Positions 1 to 10,100 of a DNA stretch of 64,000 nt are shown here, piece by piece; positions within the stretch are counted from its first letter, which is position 1; the number at the start of each line of letters is the position of its first letter. The stretch is from Natrinema amylolyticum (GTDB lineage: Archaea; Halobacteriota; Halobacteria; Halobacteriales; Natrialbaceae). The notes beneath the pieces are model-generated. The model was given only the letters and a program-made list of their open reading frames with translations. It was not told where the DNA came from and did no database searches. The translations under genes and the position numbers were made by a program. The DNA is taken from the NCBI RefSeq assembly GCF_020515625.1, contig NZ_JAIWPJ010000006.1, positions 1 through 64,000 of the forward strand, written 5' to 3'.

Positions 1-415
1 CCGTTCTCGTCGCGAGGGTGGATATGATGCCTACCTCCGTGCCGGGTCGCGGCCGGAGGGAACGTGACGGAGTGCGCCACGTCGTTCGCATTACTGTCGA
101 AGGCCGGGTGAACAGATAAGGCCGTCGGACGAGATCGACATCGGAACCCGATACCGTGGCACAGTTTTCCGCGGGAAGATAGTACCGTTGTCACTAATAA
201 ATCGATAGTCAGTCGAGTGAGCCAAAGCTCCGTCTCGAGAATGTCACGCGGGCGGAGGTCGGCCGGTCATCCCACCCTTGTAGGGAGTCGGACCGAATGA
301 TACCCGCGTGCTCGCACTCGAGCGTGCACGCGCAAGAAGGCTTCGTGTCGCGGATCGACGAGCGGGGAGAACGCATCGATGCCGATAAACCACGTGCGTT
401 GCAAGGGGGAGACGA
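1..415. other. Intergenic/leading sequence, no gene seen
   Basis: No convincing reading frame or RNA gene is visible. The short frames here are Arg-rich shadows. An AT-rich patch near 195-210 (cactaataaatcgatagt) could be a promoter element for a gene on either side. Confidence 0.5.
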
Positions 416-793
416 ATGGTCCGGGACCCGTTCGCTTCGGAGTCGACGCCGGCGGCGGAGGAGATCTGCTCTGCGCTGGACGATCCCGACTGCCGTGAGA
501 TCATCCGCAAGCTCGAGGAACCCATGACCGCGTCGGAGCTATCGAAGCGGTGTGAGATCCCACAGTCGACGCTGTACCGGAAACTCGAGCTGTTGACCGA
601 AGCGACGCTGCTCGAGGAGTCGACCGAAATTCGACAGGACGGCCATCACGCGAGCAAGTACTCGATCGCGTTCGACGAGATCACGCTCGGGTTGGACGAG
701 GATCGGTCGCTGACGGTTCAGATCGACCGGCCGGCGCGGACGGCGGACGAACGGCTCGCGGAGCTGTGGTCGGAGGTGCGAAAGGAAACATGA
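416..793 (+). CDS. Winged-helix (ArsR-like) transcription regulator
   Basis: A 125-residue predicted DNA-binding protein. The first half reads like a haloarchaeal ArsR-type winged helix: 'SALDDPDCREIIRKLEEPMT' leads into a helix-turn-helix (MTASELSKRCEIPQSTLYRK), followed by the wing around LLEESTEIRQDGHHASKYSI. The C-terminal third (LDEDRSLTVQIDRPARTADE) is typical of haloarchaeal regulators of this class. The start is a GTG at 416 preceded by GGGGGAGAC. Its stop overlaps the start of the downstream membrane protein (ATGA at 790-793), so the two are translationally coupled and the regulator may control that gene. The effector is unknown. Confidence 0.85.
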   Translation: MVRDPFASESTPAAEEICSALDDPDCREIIRKLEEPMTASELSKRCEIPQSTLYRKLELLTEATLLEESTEIRQDGHHASKYSIAFDEITLGLDEDRSLTVQIDRPARTADERLAELWSEVRKET

Positions 794-1086
794 ATCCATT
801 TCCCGCCGGTTCGGCCGAGACGATGCTCGCGCTGGCCGTCGTCAAGACGCTCGTACTCGTGGTCGGGGGCATCATTACGTACTTCGCGTTCAAGGCGTAT
901 CGTCGAACCCGACAGCCTGCGCTGGGGTATCTGACAGCGGGATTCGGCCTCGTCACGCTCGGCCTGGTGCTCGCCGGAATGTTGTACGAACTGCTCGGTG
1001 TCGAACTCGTGACGGGGATCTTGCTCGAGAGTCTGCTCGTACTGGCCGGGTTTCTCGTGATCGCGTACTCGCTGTACGTACAGTGA
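790..1086 (+). CDS. Small integral membrane protein coupled to the regulator
   Basis: 98 residues with three likely membrane helices: LALAVVKTLVLVVGGIITYF, a second around LGYLTAGFGLVTLGLVLAGM, and a third in GILLESLLVLAGFLVIAYSL. The ATG at 790 overlaps the stop of the winged-helix gene by ATGA. An in-frame upstream ATG would add only eight non-conserved residues inside the regulator gene, so 790 is preferred. Regulator plus short three-helix membrane protein is a pairing often seen in haloarchaea. The function is not known; a sensory or ion-related role would be a guess. Confidence 0.75.
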   Translation: MNPFPAGSAETMLALAVVKTLVLVVGGIITYFAFKAYRRTRQPALGYLTAGFGLVTLGLVLAGMLYELLGVELVTGILLESLLVLAGFLVIAYSLYVQ

Positions 1087-1252
1087 GGAGACGGAAAAGG
1101 CACGGGTCCACGAGAGGAGAGTTGGCGGTGTAACTCCGGTTCGTCCACTCGAGAGCTAGCACACTCGCTCGCAAGAATACGGAGAAAACCACGCCCTCCC
1201 CAGCCGACTCGTTCACTCACTTCGTTCGTTCACTCATCCCTCGCACGGGGTC

Positions 1253-1285
1253 GGACCACGGTTCGCCGATGGCTCACCGTGGTCC
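1253..1285. terminator. Perfect 10-bp inverted repeat between convergent genes
   Basis: GGACCACGGT (1253-1262) and ACCGTGGTCC (1276-1285) form a perfect hairpin with a 13-nt loop. It lies in the 268-bp gap between the convergent membrane-protein gene and lpdA. Just upstream is a short direct repetition of ttcactcacttcgttcgtt (about 1211-1234). Archaeal termination relies mainly on T tracts, which are absent, so the terminator label is tentative. Nothing else was seen in 1087-1354. Confidence 0.3.
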
Positions 1286-1354
1286 AGCGTGCGCCACGGC
1301 ACGTGGTTCGCGTAGACGGACAGGCAGGGTTACGTCCGACGAGCAGTGCTCTCG

Positions 1355-2821
1355 TTATCGATTGAGCGTGTGAATCGCGTGGCCGAGCGCGTTTTCCGCG
1401 GCCTCCATCACCGCCTCGGAGAGCGTCGGATGTGTATGGACCGTCGAGGCGACGTCCTCGAGGGTGGCACCGAGTTCGATCGCGAGGCCGAGTTCGGCGA
1501 TCAGTTCCGAGGCCTCGGGGCCGACGATCGAGGCGCCGAGGACGTAGCCGTCCTCGTCGTCGGCGACGATCTTGACGAAGCCGTCGGAGTCGCCGGTCGT
1601 CAGCGCGCGGCCGCTGGCGCGGAACGGGAACTGACCGGTGACGGTCTCGAAGCCGGCCTCCGCGGCCTCGGATTCGGTCATTCCGACGGTGGCGATTTCG
1701 GGGTCAGTGAAGACGACGGCGGGCATCGCCTGATAGTCGATCGCTGCGGGTTCGCCGGCGATCACTTCGGCGGCTACCTGCCCCTCCGCGCTGCCCTTGT
1801 GAGCGAGCATCGGTTCGCCGGCGACGTCGCCCACGGCGAAGATGTGATCGACGTTCGTGCGTGCGCGCGAATCGGTTTCGATGAACCCGCGGTCGTCGGT
1901 CTCGACGCCGGCGTCCGCGAGGTCGAGCGTGTCCGAGACCGGCTGGCGGCCGACGGCCACGAGCACTTTCTCGGCGTCGAGTTCGAGGCGTTCGTCCGCC
2001 ACTTGCTCTGCGCCGCCATCGGCTTCAGCCCGGTCGGCCGGCTCTGCGACGACGCGGATCCCGTCTTCGCCGTCGCGGTCGTGCCAGTCCGACGCGGTAT
2101 AGCCGAACTCGAAGTCGATTCCCAGGTCCGTCGCCCGTTGCTTCACCGGGCGTTTGAGGTCGTCGTCGTATCCCGGAAGGATCGAGTCGAGCATCTCGAG
2201 AACGGTCACGTCGGTTCCCAGTTTGGCGAAGACGCTCGCGAGTTCCATGCCGATGTAGCCGGCCCCGACGACGACCAGCGAGTCGGGGACGGACTCGAGC
2301 GCGAGTGCCTGTTTCGAGTCCAGCACGGGTTCGTCGTCGAATTCGAAGTTCGGGATCTGAATGGGACGCGAGCCGGTCGCGACGATCGCGTGTTCGAACT
2401 CGAGGCTCTCCGAGCCCTGCCCCTCGCCGCTGTGGGAGACGCGGACGGTGTTTTCGTCCGCGAATCGTGCGGTGCCCTCGAGCAGGTTGACCTGATTCGC
2501 CTTACAGAGTTTCTCGACGCCGCTCGTGAGCTGGTCGACGACGCCGTCTTTCCAGTCCATCATCCCGGCGAGATCGATCGCGGGGTCGGCGTGGATACCC
2601 ATCTCCTCGGCGGAGGCGGCCTCGTGGGCGACGTCGGTCGCGGTGATCAGTGCCTTGGACGGGATACAGCCGTAGTTCAGGCAGGTTCCCCCGTAGGCGT
2701 CTTTCTCGACGAGCGTGACGTCCAGATCGAGCTGGCCGGCGCGAATCGCGGCTACGTAGCCGGCGGGGCCCGCGCCGACGATCAGTACGTCCGTGCCAGT
2801 GGTGACATCTCCAACGACCAT
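1355..2821 (-). CDS. lpdA: Dihydrolipoyl dehydrogenase (E3)
   Basis: 488-residue FAD flavoprotein that reoxidises dihydrolipoyl groups on the E2 subunit with NAD+. Visible features in order: N-terminal dinucleotide-binding motif VLIVGAGPAGYVAA, the redox-active disulfide GGTCLNYGCIPSK (Cys47/Cys52), a second nucleotide-binding motif VVVGAGYIGMELAS for NAD, the FAD motif FAVGDV, and the C-terminal active-site base HTHPTLSEAVMEA. Length is normal. The ATG at 2821 is chosen because the family begins just before VLIVGAG; a frame extending to 2929 adds unrelated residues. In other haloarchaea this gene usually follows E1alpha-E1beta-E2 directly. Here E2 lies 30 kb upstream with the CIS cluster in between. 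GAATACCTACAGTATCC, about 22-38 nt upstream of the ATG, could be a TATA-like promoter giving lpdA its own transcript. Confidence 0.97.
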   Translation of the reverse strand: MVVGDVTTGTDVLIVGAGPAGYVAAIRAGQLDLDVTLVEKDAYGGTCLNYGCIPSKALITATDVAHEAASAEEMGIHADPAIDLAGMMDWKDGVVDQLTSGVEKLCKANQVNLLEGTARFADENTVRVSHSGEGQGSESLEFEHAIVATGSRPIQIPNFEFDDEPVLDSKQALALESVPDSLVVVGAGYIGMELASVFAKLGTDVTVLEMLDSILPGYDDDLKRPVKQRATDLGIDFEFGYTASDWHDRDGEDGIRVVAEPADRAEADGGAEQVADERLELDAEKVLVAVGRQPVSDTLDLADAGVETDDRGFIETDSRARTNVDHIFAVGDVAGEPMLAHKGSAEGQVAAEVIAGEPAAIDYQAMPAVVFTDPEIATVGMTESEAAEAGFETVTGQFPFRASGRALTTGDSDGFVKIVADDEDGYVLGASIVGPEASELIAELGLAIELGATLEDVASTVHTHPTLSEAVMEAAENALGHAIHTLNR

Positions 2822-2888
2822 TACTCGGACAGACGGGCTGAAGGATACTGTAGGTATTCCTTGGGAGCGGGGGACGGCGGCGGAGCCG

Positions 2889-5099
2889 TTACTCCGCTCC
2901 CGGTCGATCGACCAGCACCGTATCCTCACCGAGCGTCGTCTCGCCGAGCGAGAACTCGCGGTCGGTTAATCGGCTGTTGATCCCCAGAAACGTGTCTCCC
3001 TCGAGGGAAAGCTCGTCGTCGATTTCGACGACATCAGCGCCGACGTGTGCCGGTTTGCTCGAGGAAACGACCATCTCGATCGCGGCCCGCTCGTCGTCGG
3101 TTTCGAACGGGCCACAGAACACGGCGACGGACTGCGCGCCGGACGCGGAGAGGGGATACTGACGGCGGACCGAATCGCGATCGATACACGCGAGATCAGC
3201 GTCGTCGAGGAAGAACAGTCGGTGACCCGATGGCGTGTCCCCGACGGTGCCGTCGCCGCCGTCGGCCGTCGCCGTCGGTGCCGACGGCCCGCCCGCGTCT
3301 GCGGACATCCCGTCGCCGTCAGAGCCGTCATCGTCCGAAAGGGATGTCGACGAAAGCGTCGTGGATCCGGAATGGCGGAGATAGAGCTCGAGCATCGACT
3401 CGAGGCCTGCTTTCGTGCCGCGTCGTTTGTACAGCTCCGGTGCTCGCGAGAGCAGTTCGCGTCGCGCATCTTCCGGCCAGCTCTCGTCGGTCTCGACCGC
3501 GAGCCACTGCTCGAGCCACGAGAGGGCCTCGCTCGGGACGGCCTCGGGATCGAAGTAGCGGCCGATCCCGTCGATCTCGGTCTCGATATCGGCGAAGACG
3601 GACTCGAACACGGAGAGGTACCGTTCCAAGAACGCGGCCGACCGATCGTCCTCCTGATAGAGTTCCGGGAGGTATCGGAGGTACGACTGACGTGGGCAAA
3701 ACGCCGTGATCGAGTCGACCCGCGGCGACGACCGCGGGCTCCCGTCGAGTTCGAGCGCGACGAACAGGTATCGGCCGACGGCGTCTCGCAGGAGGACGTC
3801 GTCGGGATTCAGCGAGTCGACGGTCGTCCACTCAGTGTCGGCGTGTCCCGCCAGCGCGTCGGTCGCTGCGGTCTGCCACGCGGCCACGTCCGACCGGTCG
3901 CGGTCCGACAGGGCCGCTGTGAGGTGATCTGAGTCCCGACGAGCGAGGTCCCACACGGAGGTCACGCCCAGATCGCGCAGGGAATCGGCCGCGTCGGCCG
4001 GCACTGCGTCGAGGTCCTCGAGTTCAGCGTCGCTTGGCGTCGGTCGGTTCGTAGCGAGATAACGAACCCGGACCTGCGTGCTCGCGGTCAGCTGGGAGAG
4101 TTCGAGGGCGAGGCGGTGCCACTCGGTTCCGTCCGCTCCGGAGTCGTATCGGTGGAACGCGTCGCCGACGTGGCGCTCCCGTCGCGGGTGGCGCGCGTGG
4201 CGTTGTCGCTCCCGGAGCAGCTGACTGGACCCGTTCGGGCCGGTGACGGCGTACAGTTCCCGCCGATCGTCGGGTGCAATGGGACGAGCGACGAGGGTTC
4301 GACACGGACGGTCGAACCGGTGTCGTTCGCGGAACGATCCCGACTCGGGGTCTCGCTCGAGCAGCGCCGGCGTCCCGTCCTCGAGTCGGCCGGCGACGAA
4401 GAGCGTTTCGTCGACGACCGAAAGCGCGGTCGGGGAGAATGCACTGCCCGCCGCGACGAATTCGGCATCCGTGATCGGGAACTGGTCGTCCGTGTGGGCG
4501 TCGTCGCTCCGGAACGACCGGATGATCGGGTCGCCGTCGTTACGATCGAGGACGTATCCGCGACCGTCGGCACCGACGGCCAGATCGGTCGGATCGACGA
4601 GCCACCAGTCGATCGTCAGTTCGGGGCCGCCGTCTCGGCCGACGGTTCGGACGCGGCCGACGTCGTCGAGGAGATAGAGGATGCCCTCGGCGTGGGCGAT
4701 CCGAGTCGGCTCGGTCGTATCGGTCTCGATAGTGCCGATCGTTCGTTGGAGCCGCGGTGCGACGACGGTGATGGAGCCGTCGGCCCCGTCCGCGATGAAA
4801 GCCCGATCGTCGTCGACACAGACCGCACGCGGATCGTCAACGGTACCGCCGGAGCGGGTCCACAGGCGTTGCGTGATGTCCGCCGTCGGATCGTGTCGGT
4901 AGAGCGCCCCCGTCGAACGGAGCGTGTACAGATCGCCGCTCGAGTCCATCGCCACGTCGACGGCATCCGCCTCGATCGTCGACCGTTCGATGGCGGTCGT
5001 CGTCGCCAGCCCGATCCCCTCCTCGCGGACGTCGACGTTCCGGCCGACCCACTCCCGCCAGTCCGCGGTACTCGTCGTCGTCGCGTACGAAAAGTCCAC
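2889..5099 (-). CDS. CIS tail protein I-like baseplate protein with N-terminal propeller
   Basis: 736 residues. The C-terminal half matches the phage tail protein I / TIGR02242 class, which closes the baseplate wedge: YLRYLPELYQEDD, then FLERYLSVFESVF and the characteristic LYKRRGTKAGLESMLELYLR, followed by VVSSSKPAHVGADVVEIDDE. The first ~300 residues are repeated short strands (AVDVAMDSSGDLYTLRSTGA, DLAVGADGRGYVLDRNDGDP) resembling an NHL/SMP-30-type beta-propeller. A helix-hairpin-helix-like segment (AADSLRDLGVTSVWDLAR) separates the two halves. Translation starts at a GTG, three bases after the stop of the upstream baseplate gene. It is the last gene of the CIS minus-strand operon and ends 67 nt before lpdA. 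The propeller may serve in surface recognition or baseplate assembly (inference). Confidence 0.85.
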   Translation of the reverse strand: MDFSYATTTSTADWREWVGRNVDVREEGIGLATTTAIERSTIEADAVDVAMDSSGDLYTLRSTGALYRHDPTADITQRLWTRSGGTVDDPRAVCVDDDRAFIADGADGSITVVAPRLQRTIGTIETDTTEPTRIAHAEGILYLLDDVGRVRTVGRDGGPELTIDWWLVDPTDLAVGADGRGYVLDRNDGDPIIRSFRSDDAHTDDQFPITDAEFVAAGSAFSPTALSVVDETLFVAGRLEDGTPALLERDPESGSFRERHRFDRPCRTLVARPIAPDDRRELYAVTGPNGSSQLLRERQRHARHPRRERHVGDAFHRYDSGADGTEWHRLALELSQLTASTQVRVRYLATNRPTPSDAELEDLDAVPADAADSLRDLGVTSVWDLARRDSDHLTAALSDRDRSDVAAWQTAATDALAGHADTEWTTVDSLNPDDVLLRDAVGRYLFVALELDGSPRSSPRVDSITAFCPRQSYLRYLPELYQEDDRSAAFLERYLSVFESVFADIETEIDGIGRYFDPEAVPSEALSWLEQWLAVETDESWPEDARRELLSRAPELYKRRGTKAGLESMLELYLRHSGSTTLSSTSLSDDDGSDGDGMSADAGGPSAPTATADGGDGTVGDTPSGHRLFFLDDADLACIDRDSVRRQYPLSASGAQSVAVFCGPFETDDERAAIEMVVSSSKPAHVGADVVEIDDELSLEGDTFLGINSRLTDREFSLGETTLGEDTVLVDRPGAE

Positions 5100-5102
5100 G
5101 AG

Positions 5103-7067
5103 TCAGGCACCCCCGTCGGCCGAGTCGGTTCGGACCGAGAGGTCCGTCGTCACGTCTTCGACGACGAACAGCGAGGTCTCGTCGATCCGGACGGTGCCAT
5201 CGTCGATCGTCGCACCGCCGTGGGCGACGACGGAGACATCGCTGACTCGGTCGATCACGTCTAACTCCGCGATCCGATCGATCAGGTCGGAACGGTGTAA
5301 CGGCTCGCCGAACGGCCACCCCTCACCCCCGTCGCCCGTCAGGGGATGGACGAACTCCTCGATCGCTGTGCGAACGGCGACGTCGTGGCCGCCGCCGGCG
5401 TATCGCGCCCTGGCACGACCGGTGACCGAGACCTCGAGGCCGACGTACTGAGGCCCGGTGACGCGGACCTGATCGCTCAGCAGTTTCCGGTCGCCGACGT
5501 GCTGACGGACGGCACGAAGGAACCCCTCGCTCGGTTCGGGCGTCCCCACGTCGGGCGGCGCGAAGGGAACGACGACGACGGTAATCTCGCCGTCCTCCGC
5601 GAGGACGGTCGTCCGGCTGATCCTGAGCCCGGGTGTGTGCGCGGCGACGTACCGATAGTCGTCGGCGGTGACGGCCCGATAGGGAACTCGCCGATCGCGG
5701 CGCACGCGGTCGAGCGCCTCGTCGATCGTCTCGCCGGCAGCGCCGCCGGTCGCGGCGGCCATCGGTTCCGCCTCGATGTCGGTACCGTCGACCGGTCCCT
5801 CGAGCGAGACGTCGGGATCGGCGAGATGCCAGACCGTCGCGGCCGGAACGTTCCCCGCCTCGCCGCCGCCGGCGACGTAGTCGGCGACGACGGTGGCATC
5901 GGCGGGCGGAACTCGGCCCCGATTCCCATCGCCGAAGGTGATCGTTCCCGCCTCGCGGTCGAGGACGACGTGTCTATCGTCGGGTCCGGAGGCGTCGAAG
6001 TCGGGGATCACCTGCCATCGCTCCCCGTCGACGAACACCGTCGCGGAGAGCACGGGCGATCGGTCGAGGGCGTACGTCTGGCCGTCCAGCGCCGGTGCCT
6101 CATCGAGGCGGCCGACCTGTGTGAGTTCCTCGTCGGTCACCGACACGCGGTGGCTGACCGACACGACGTTCGGTTCGATGGCGTCGAACTGCGGCGGGAT
6201 TTCGTGTCCTGGCGTCTCGAGCCGACAGCGGAGCCACGTCCGCTCCGAGGAGCGGACAGCGGCCGGTGAGTCGGGCGTGTCCGCGGCGCTTGCAGTCGCC
6301 GAGCGGTCGTCGGGGACGGCCAGCGTGATCGGGCCGCCTCGATAGAACGCGTTCGTGCCGTCGCCCTCGACTGCGAGTTGTCGCCACGCGTCGTCGTCCC
6401 CACGGCGGTACTCCCAGACTGGTTCGACGGAGGGATCGAACGACGGTTCGAGCGAGCCGTGGGTCGCCGGTTCCGGGAGGTTGTCGTCGTGATAGCTGAC
6501 GGTCAGCGTCAGCGTTCGAGCGTGAGCGAACGGGTCGGTATCGAACCCCAAATAGAACGCGTTGCCGGCGGCGACGTCGTCGCCGAACGCGCGGTAGAAC
6601 ATCCCGTCGGTCCGGTTCGCGTGCGTGTTGTCGGTCCGGCCGCTGTCGGTCACGGTGAGCACCCGCTCGAGCGTCGCCGCGGTCAGCGTGACCGCGTGGT
6701 CGGTCTCGAACCGGTAGCTCGCGTCGGCGTCGTCGGCGTCAGTGACCGAGAACTGCGTCCCGGCGGGGACGCGGGCCCACGCTGCGTCGGCCGGCAGGGA
6801 CAGCCGCAGGCGCGTCGACGCTGGCGTCGGCGGCCGTCGACGCTCGCCCATCAGCGCGAGATACTTCTCGCGGTGGTCGTCGGTGACTCTGTCGAGTTGA
6901 TAGACGTACGTTTCCGTCAGCCAAGCCAACACCTCGAGAATCGTAATGCCAGGGTCGTGCGGGTTGGCGTCGGTCCACTCGTCGGCGTAGGCGGGGATGA
7001 GTTTCGTGGCCTCGGACAGGATCTCCTCGTAGGTCCTGTCGTCGAGTTCCGGGAGATCAATTCCCAC
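5103..7067 (-). CDS. CIS baseplate assembly protein, gpJ-like (Cis11-type)
   Basis: 654 residues. Similar to putative baseplate assembly proteins (TIGR02243, related to T4 gp6 and P2 gpJ). Key stretches: WTDANPHDPGITILEVLAWL near the N-terminus, ITFGDGNRGRVPPADATVVA in the middle and HPLTGDGGEGWPFGEPLHRS near the C-terminus. The same FGDGNRGR and HPL.G.G.EGW.FGE patterns occur in the next gene upstream, so the two are paralogous wedge components. Two GTG starts are possible. The one at 7067 sits three bases after a perfect GGAGGTGATC, whereas the one at 7076 would lie inside that element, so 7067 is preferred. Coupled to the tail-I gene downstream. Confidence 0.88.
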   Translation of the reverse strand: MGIDLPELDDRTYEEILSEATKLIPAYADEWTDANPHDPGITILEVLAWLTETYVYQLDRVTDDHREKYLALMGERRRPPTPASTRLRLSLPADAAWARVPAGTQFSVTDADDADASYRFETDHAVTLTAATLERVLTVTDSGRTDNTHANRTDGMFYRAFGDDVAAGNAFYLGFDTDPFAHARTLTLTVSYHDDNLPEPATHGSLEPSFDPSVEPVWEYRRGDDDAWRQLAVEGDGTNAFYRGGPITLAVPDDRSATASAADTPDSPAAVRSSERTWLRCRLETPGHEIPPQFDAIEPNVVSVSHRVSVTDEELTQVGRLDEAPALDGQTYALDRSPVLSATVFVDGERWQVIPDFDASGPDDRHVVLDREAGTITFGDGNRGRVPPADATVVADYVAGGGEAGNVPAATVWHLADPDVSLEGPVDGTDIEAEPMAAATGGAAGETIDEALDRVRRDRRVPYRAVTADDYRYVAAHTPGLRISRTTVLAEDGEITVVVVPFAPPDVGTPEPSEGFLRAVRQHVGDRKLLSDQVRVTGPQYVGLEVSVTGRARARYAGGGHDVAVRTAIEEFVHPLTGDGGEGWPFGEPLHRSDLIDRIAELDVIDRVSDVSVVAHGGATIDDGTVRIDETSLFVVEDVTTDLSVRTDSADGGA

Positions 7068-7070
7068 GTC

Positions 7071-7080
7071 GATCACCTCC
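7071..7080 (-). promoter_or_regulatory. Perfect Shine-Dalgarno sequence deciding the baseplate start
   Basis: GGAGGTGATC is fully complementary to the archaeal 16S rRNA 3' end and lies directly before GAC-GTG at 7067. Eight bases separate GGAGG from the GTG. The upstream GTG at 7076 overlaps the element and is therefore unlikely to be used. Confidence 0.75.
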
Positions 7081-7121
7081 GTCGGTCAGTCGGTGACGAC
7101 GATCGGGTCGGGATCCGTCGG

Positions 7122-10100
7122 TCACGAGTGATCCGCCCCCATCGTGACGGTCACGTCGTGATCGGCGCTACAGACGAGTACGTCCGACGGAAGCGGCGGC
7201 TCCGTCTCGTGTTCGGATAGAGAGCATCGCTCACCGCCGACGTCGATCGTCGCTCCGAGTTCGACCACGTCGGCGACGTGATCCGCTCCGTCGACGATTT
7301 CGGTCAGCGCGTCCATCGAGGGAGCCTCGCCGAAGGCCCACCCCTCGTCCCCGTTCCCGTCGAGGGGATGCAGGAACTCGTCGAGTCGTCGTTCGACGGT
7401 GCCTTTGAGCGACGAGACGCTCGTACTGTCGGCAGTGTCCACCATGACCGAGACCGATACCTCTGCGTAGTTCGGCCCGCGGACGACGATTCGGGACGTC
7501 TCGGACTCGACGAGCGAGGCGGGCGCGCGGTCGCGTACCGCCTCGCGAACGCGTTGTTTGAGCTCCATCGACGGGACCGGTTTCTCCCGCCGCGCATGGG
7601 GAACGATCAGGAGAGTGACGCCGGCGGCGTCCCCGTCCGGATCGCACTTGACTTTCGACAGTTCGCGAAACGCCGCGTTCGCCACTCGCTCGTAGTCGGT
7701 CGGCGTGACTGCACGGCCGCGGTGTTTGAGTTGGTTCGTCGTACGTTCGACCAGCGCATCCATGGATTCGGCGTCAGCGCCGCCGTCAGCGGGCTTCGGA
7801 TTCGAAACGTCCTCCGCGAGCGAGATCGAACTCTGCAAGTCGGTGATCGTGTCGGCCGCGACGTTTCCGTCGCGCCCGCCGCCGGTCGTGTACGTGACCG
7901 TGATATTTGCCTGTCCGGCCGGCGGGATTCGACCCCGGTTTCCGTCGCCGAAGCTGACGGTCCCGTCGATCCTGTCGACGGCGTAGTGGCGATCCGTCGA
8001 CGCCGACTCCAGAAAATCCGAGACCTGTCGCCATCGGATCCAACACTCCGTCACGTCGCCACTCGCGTCGGTGACGCGCCGAACGTCGTCGGGCCGCTCC
8101 GCGATGAGGTCGCGCCGTTCGCTGGTGGACAACGTCTCGGATTCGTCGATCCACACGTCGACGTCGATGACCGGTGCGTGCGCACACGCGAACGATTGCT
8201 CGTGTGAGCCGTCGCTCGAGCCGAGGACCTCGTCCTCGATCGTTCGGGTGTTGTAGGCCCACTGCGTGTTCGGGTACAGTCCGTCGAGGGTCGGCGGGGC
8301 CGTCGTCCGATCTCGAGACTGCTCGCTCTCGGTGGTCGATCGCGCCGACCGCGAGTCGGTGTCGGATCGACGATCGAACTCGTCTTGAGTGACCCGGACT
8401 CGGATCCAGTGGCGATGCCGATCGAAGCGATCGAACGCGGTCGTCGGTTCGGGAAAGGTCAGCCTGACGATGCCGCGCTCGGTCAAGCCGCCGGTCCGGT
8501 CCTGGACGATGAGCTTCGACCACTCGTCGGCGTCGGGATCCGCACAGTACTCCCAGCGCATTCCGGGGTCGAACGATCGCGGATAGGTGACGTCCTCGAT
8601 CGGGACGAAAACGGTGAGCGGACCGTTTCGGAGCGCCCCGTCGAATCCGAGATACAGCGTCTGCGCGTCCTCGGGCAACTCGTCGAACGGTGAGACCGGC
8701 GATTCCCGCGCCGTAAGGTCGCCGCTGATAGCGGCGTTGTTCCGCGTCCGAATCGACTCGAACGGTTGCATTCCGCGGTCGTAGTGGAGCGACACGTCGC
8801 CGAAGCGCGGCGGATCGGGCGAATTGACGACCGATCCCCGGGTGCCGGCGTCGGTGACGCCGAACGACGGCTGTCCGTAGTTCCCGCTGACCAGTCGGGC
8901 GCGGACCCAGACGTTTTCGTGGCCGGACACCGCCGTCGGTTGGATGTCCTCGGGAACGGTAAATCGGACGCGACCGGCCCGCCGGAGCGTGTTCGTCTCG
9001 TCTTCGAGAACGGTCAGTCGGTTCCAACCGCTGCCCGTCCAGTACTCCCAGGAGAGTTCCGGCGGGCCGCCGAGCACCCCGACACCCTCGGTCGCCGCTG
9101 CGCCCTCGCCGTCCTCGTCGACATCGACGTCGATCTCCTCGAGCGTGTCGGCGTCGATCACGGCGGCTCCGGCGTCCGCATTTGCATCCGAATCGGGTTC
9201 GGTGGGCGGATCGAACCGTACCTCGACGATCCCACCCCGCTTGGTAAAGGCCTCTTCGGAGGCGATGTAGAACGTCGCCGGCGGCTGTGGCAGCCGACCG
9301 AGCGGCCGAACGTCCCCCTCGTTAGCCGTCGAGAGCGGGACGTCGTTCGAAAGCAACGAATCGGGAGCGAGACCGTCCTCGCTCGGATCTCGGCCGACGC
9401 TGGCCGAGATCGAGCCCAGACGCAGCGAGAACGCCTCGGGATCGGGGTCGCCACCATCGATCCGACACCGGAGCCATCGGCTCTCGACGCCGTCGACCGC
9501 GTGTTCGACCGGCGTTCCCGGCAGTCGAAACCGTAACTCGAGCCGGTCGCCCTCGCCGGGTCGCGAAGCGGGAGCCTGAAGTCGTTCCCGAAGCGCCTCG
9601 AGCCCGATATCGTCGTCGGCCGACTCGTCGTCGGCCCACTCCTCGAGTCGGTGCCATCCCTCCGCCCCGTCTTCCTCGCCGTAGTACTCCCAGACGGCGT
9701 CGGTTTCGAGGACGGTGCCGTCGGTCGCTGCGGCCGTCTCGGCCGTTATCGTGATCGGCGATCCCGCCTCGAGAGTCAGCAGATCACCGTGGGCCAGATA
9801 GAGGACGTGCTCCTGAACGTTCTCCCCCGTGAACAGTTCGACCGGTTCCGCGGCGGTTCGAACGTCGCCGTGGTCGACGATTCGATCGGCGGACGGATCG
9901 ACGGCGACCACGTCCGTCAGCGACGCACCGGTCGCTTCGAACCCGTCGTCCTGTGGAATCTCGAACGTCTGGTCGGGCCCATCGCTCGGTTCCGCGACGG
10001 CCTGTGTCCCGCCCGGGATCGTGACGTTGCGATCGATATCGGCCGACACCCGAAACGTCAACGGGAGTCGGGCGGCCTGTGGCGGTCGTCTGTCGAATCC

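Noticed and set aside
1346-2980. 544-codon open frame on the plus strand
   Set aside because: It is the antisense shadow of lpdA and has no family features; lpdA shows all E3 motifs.
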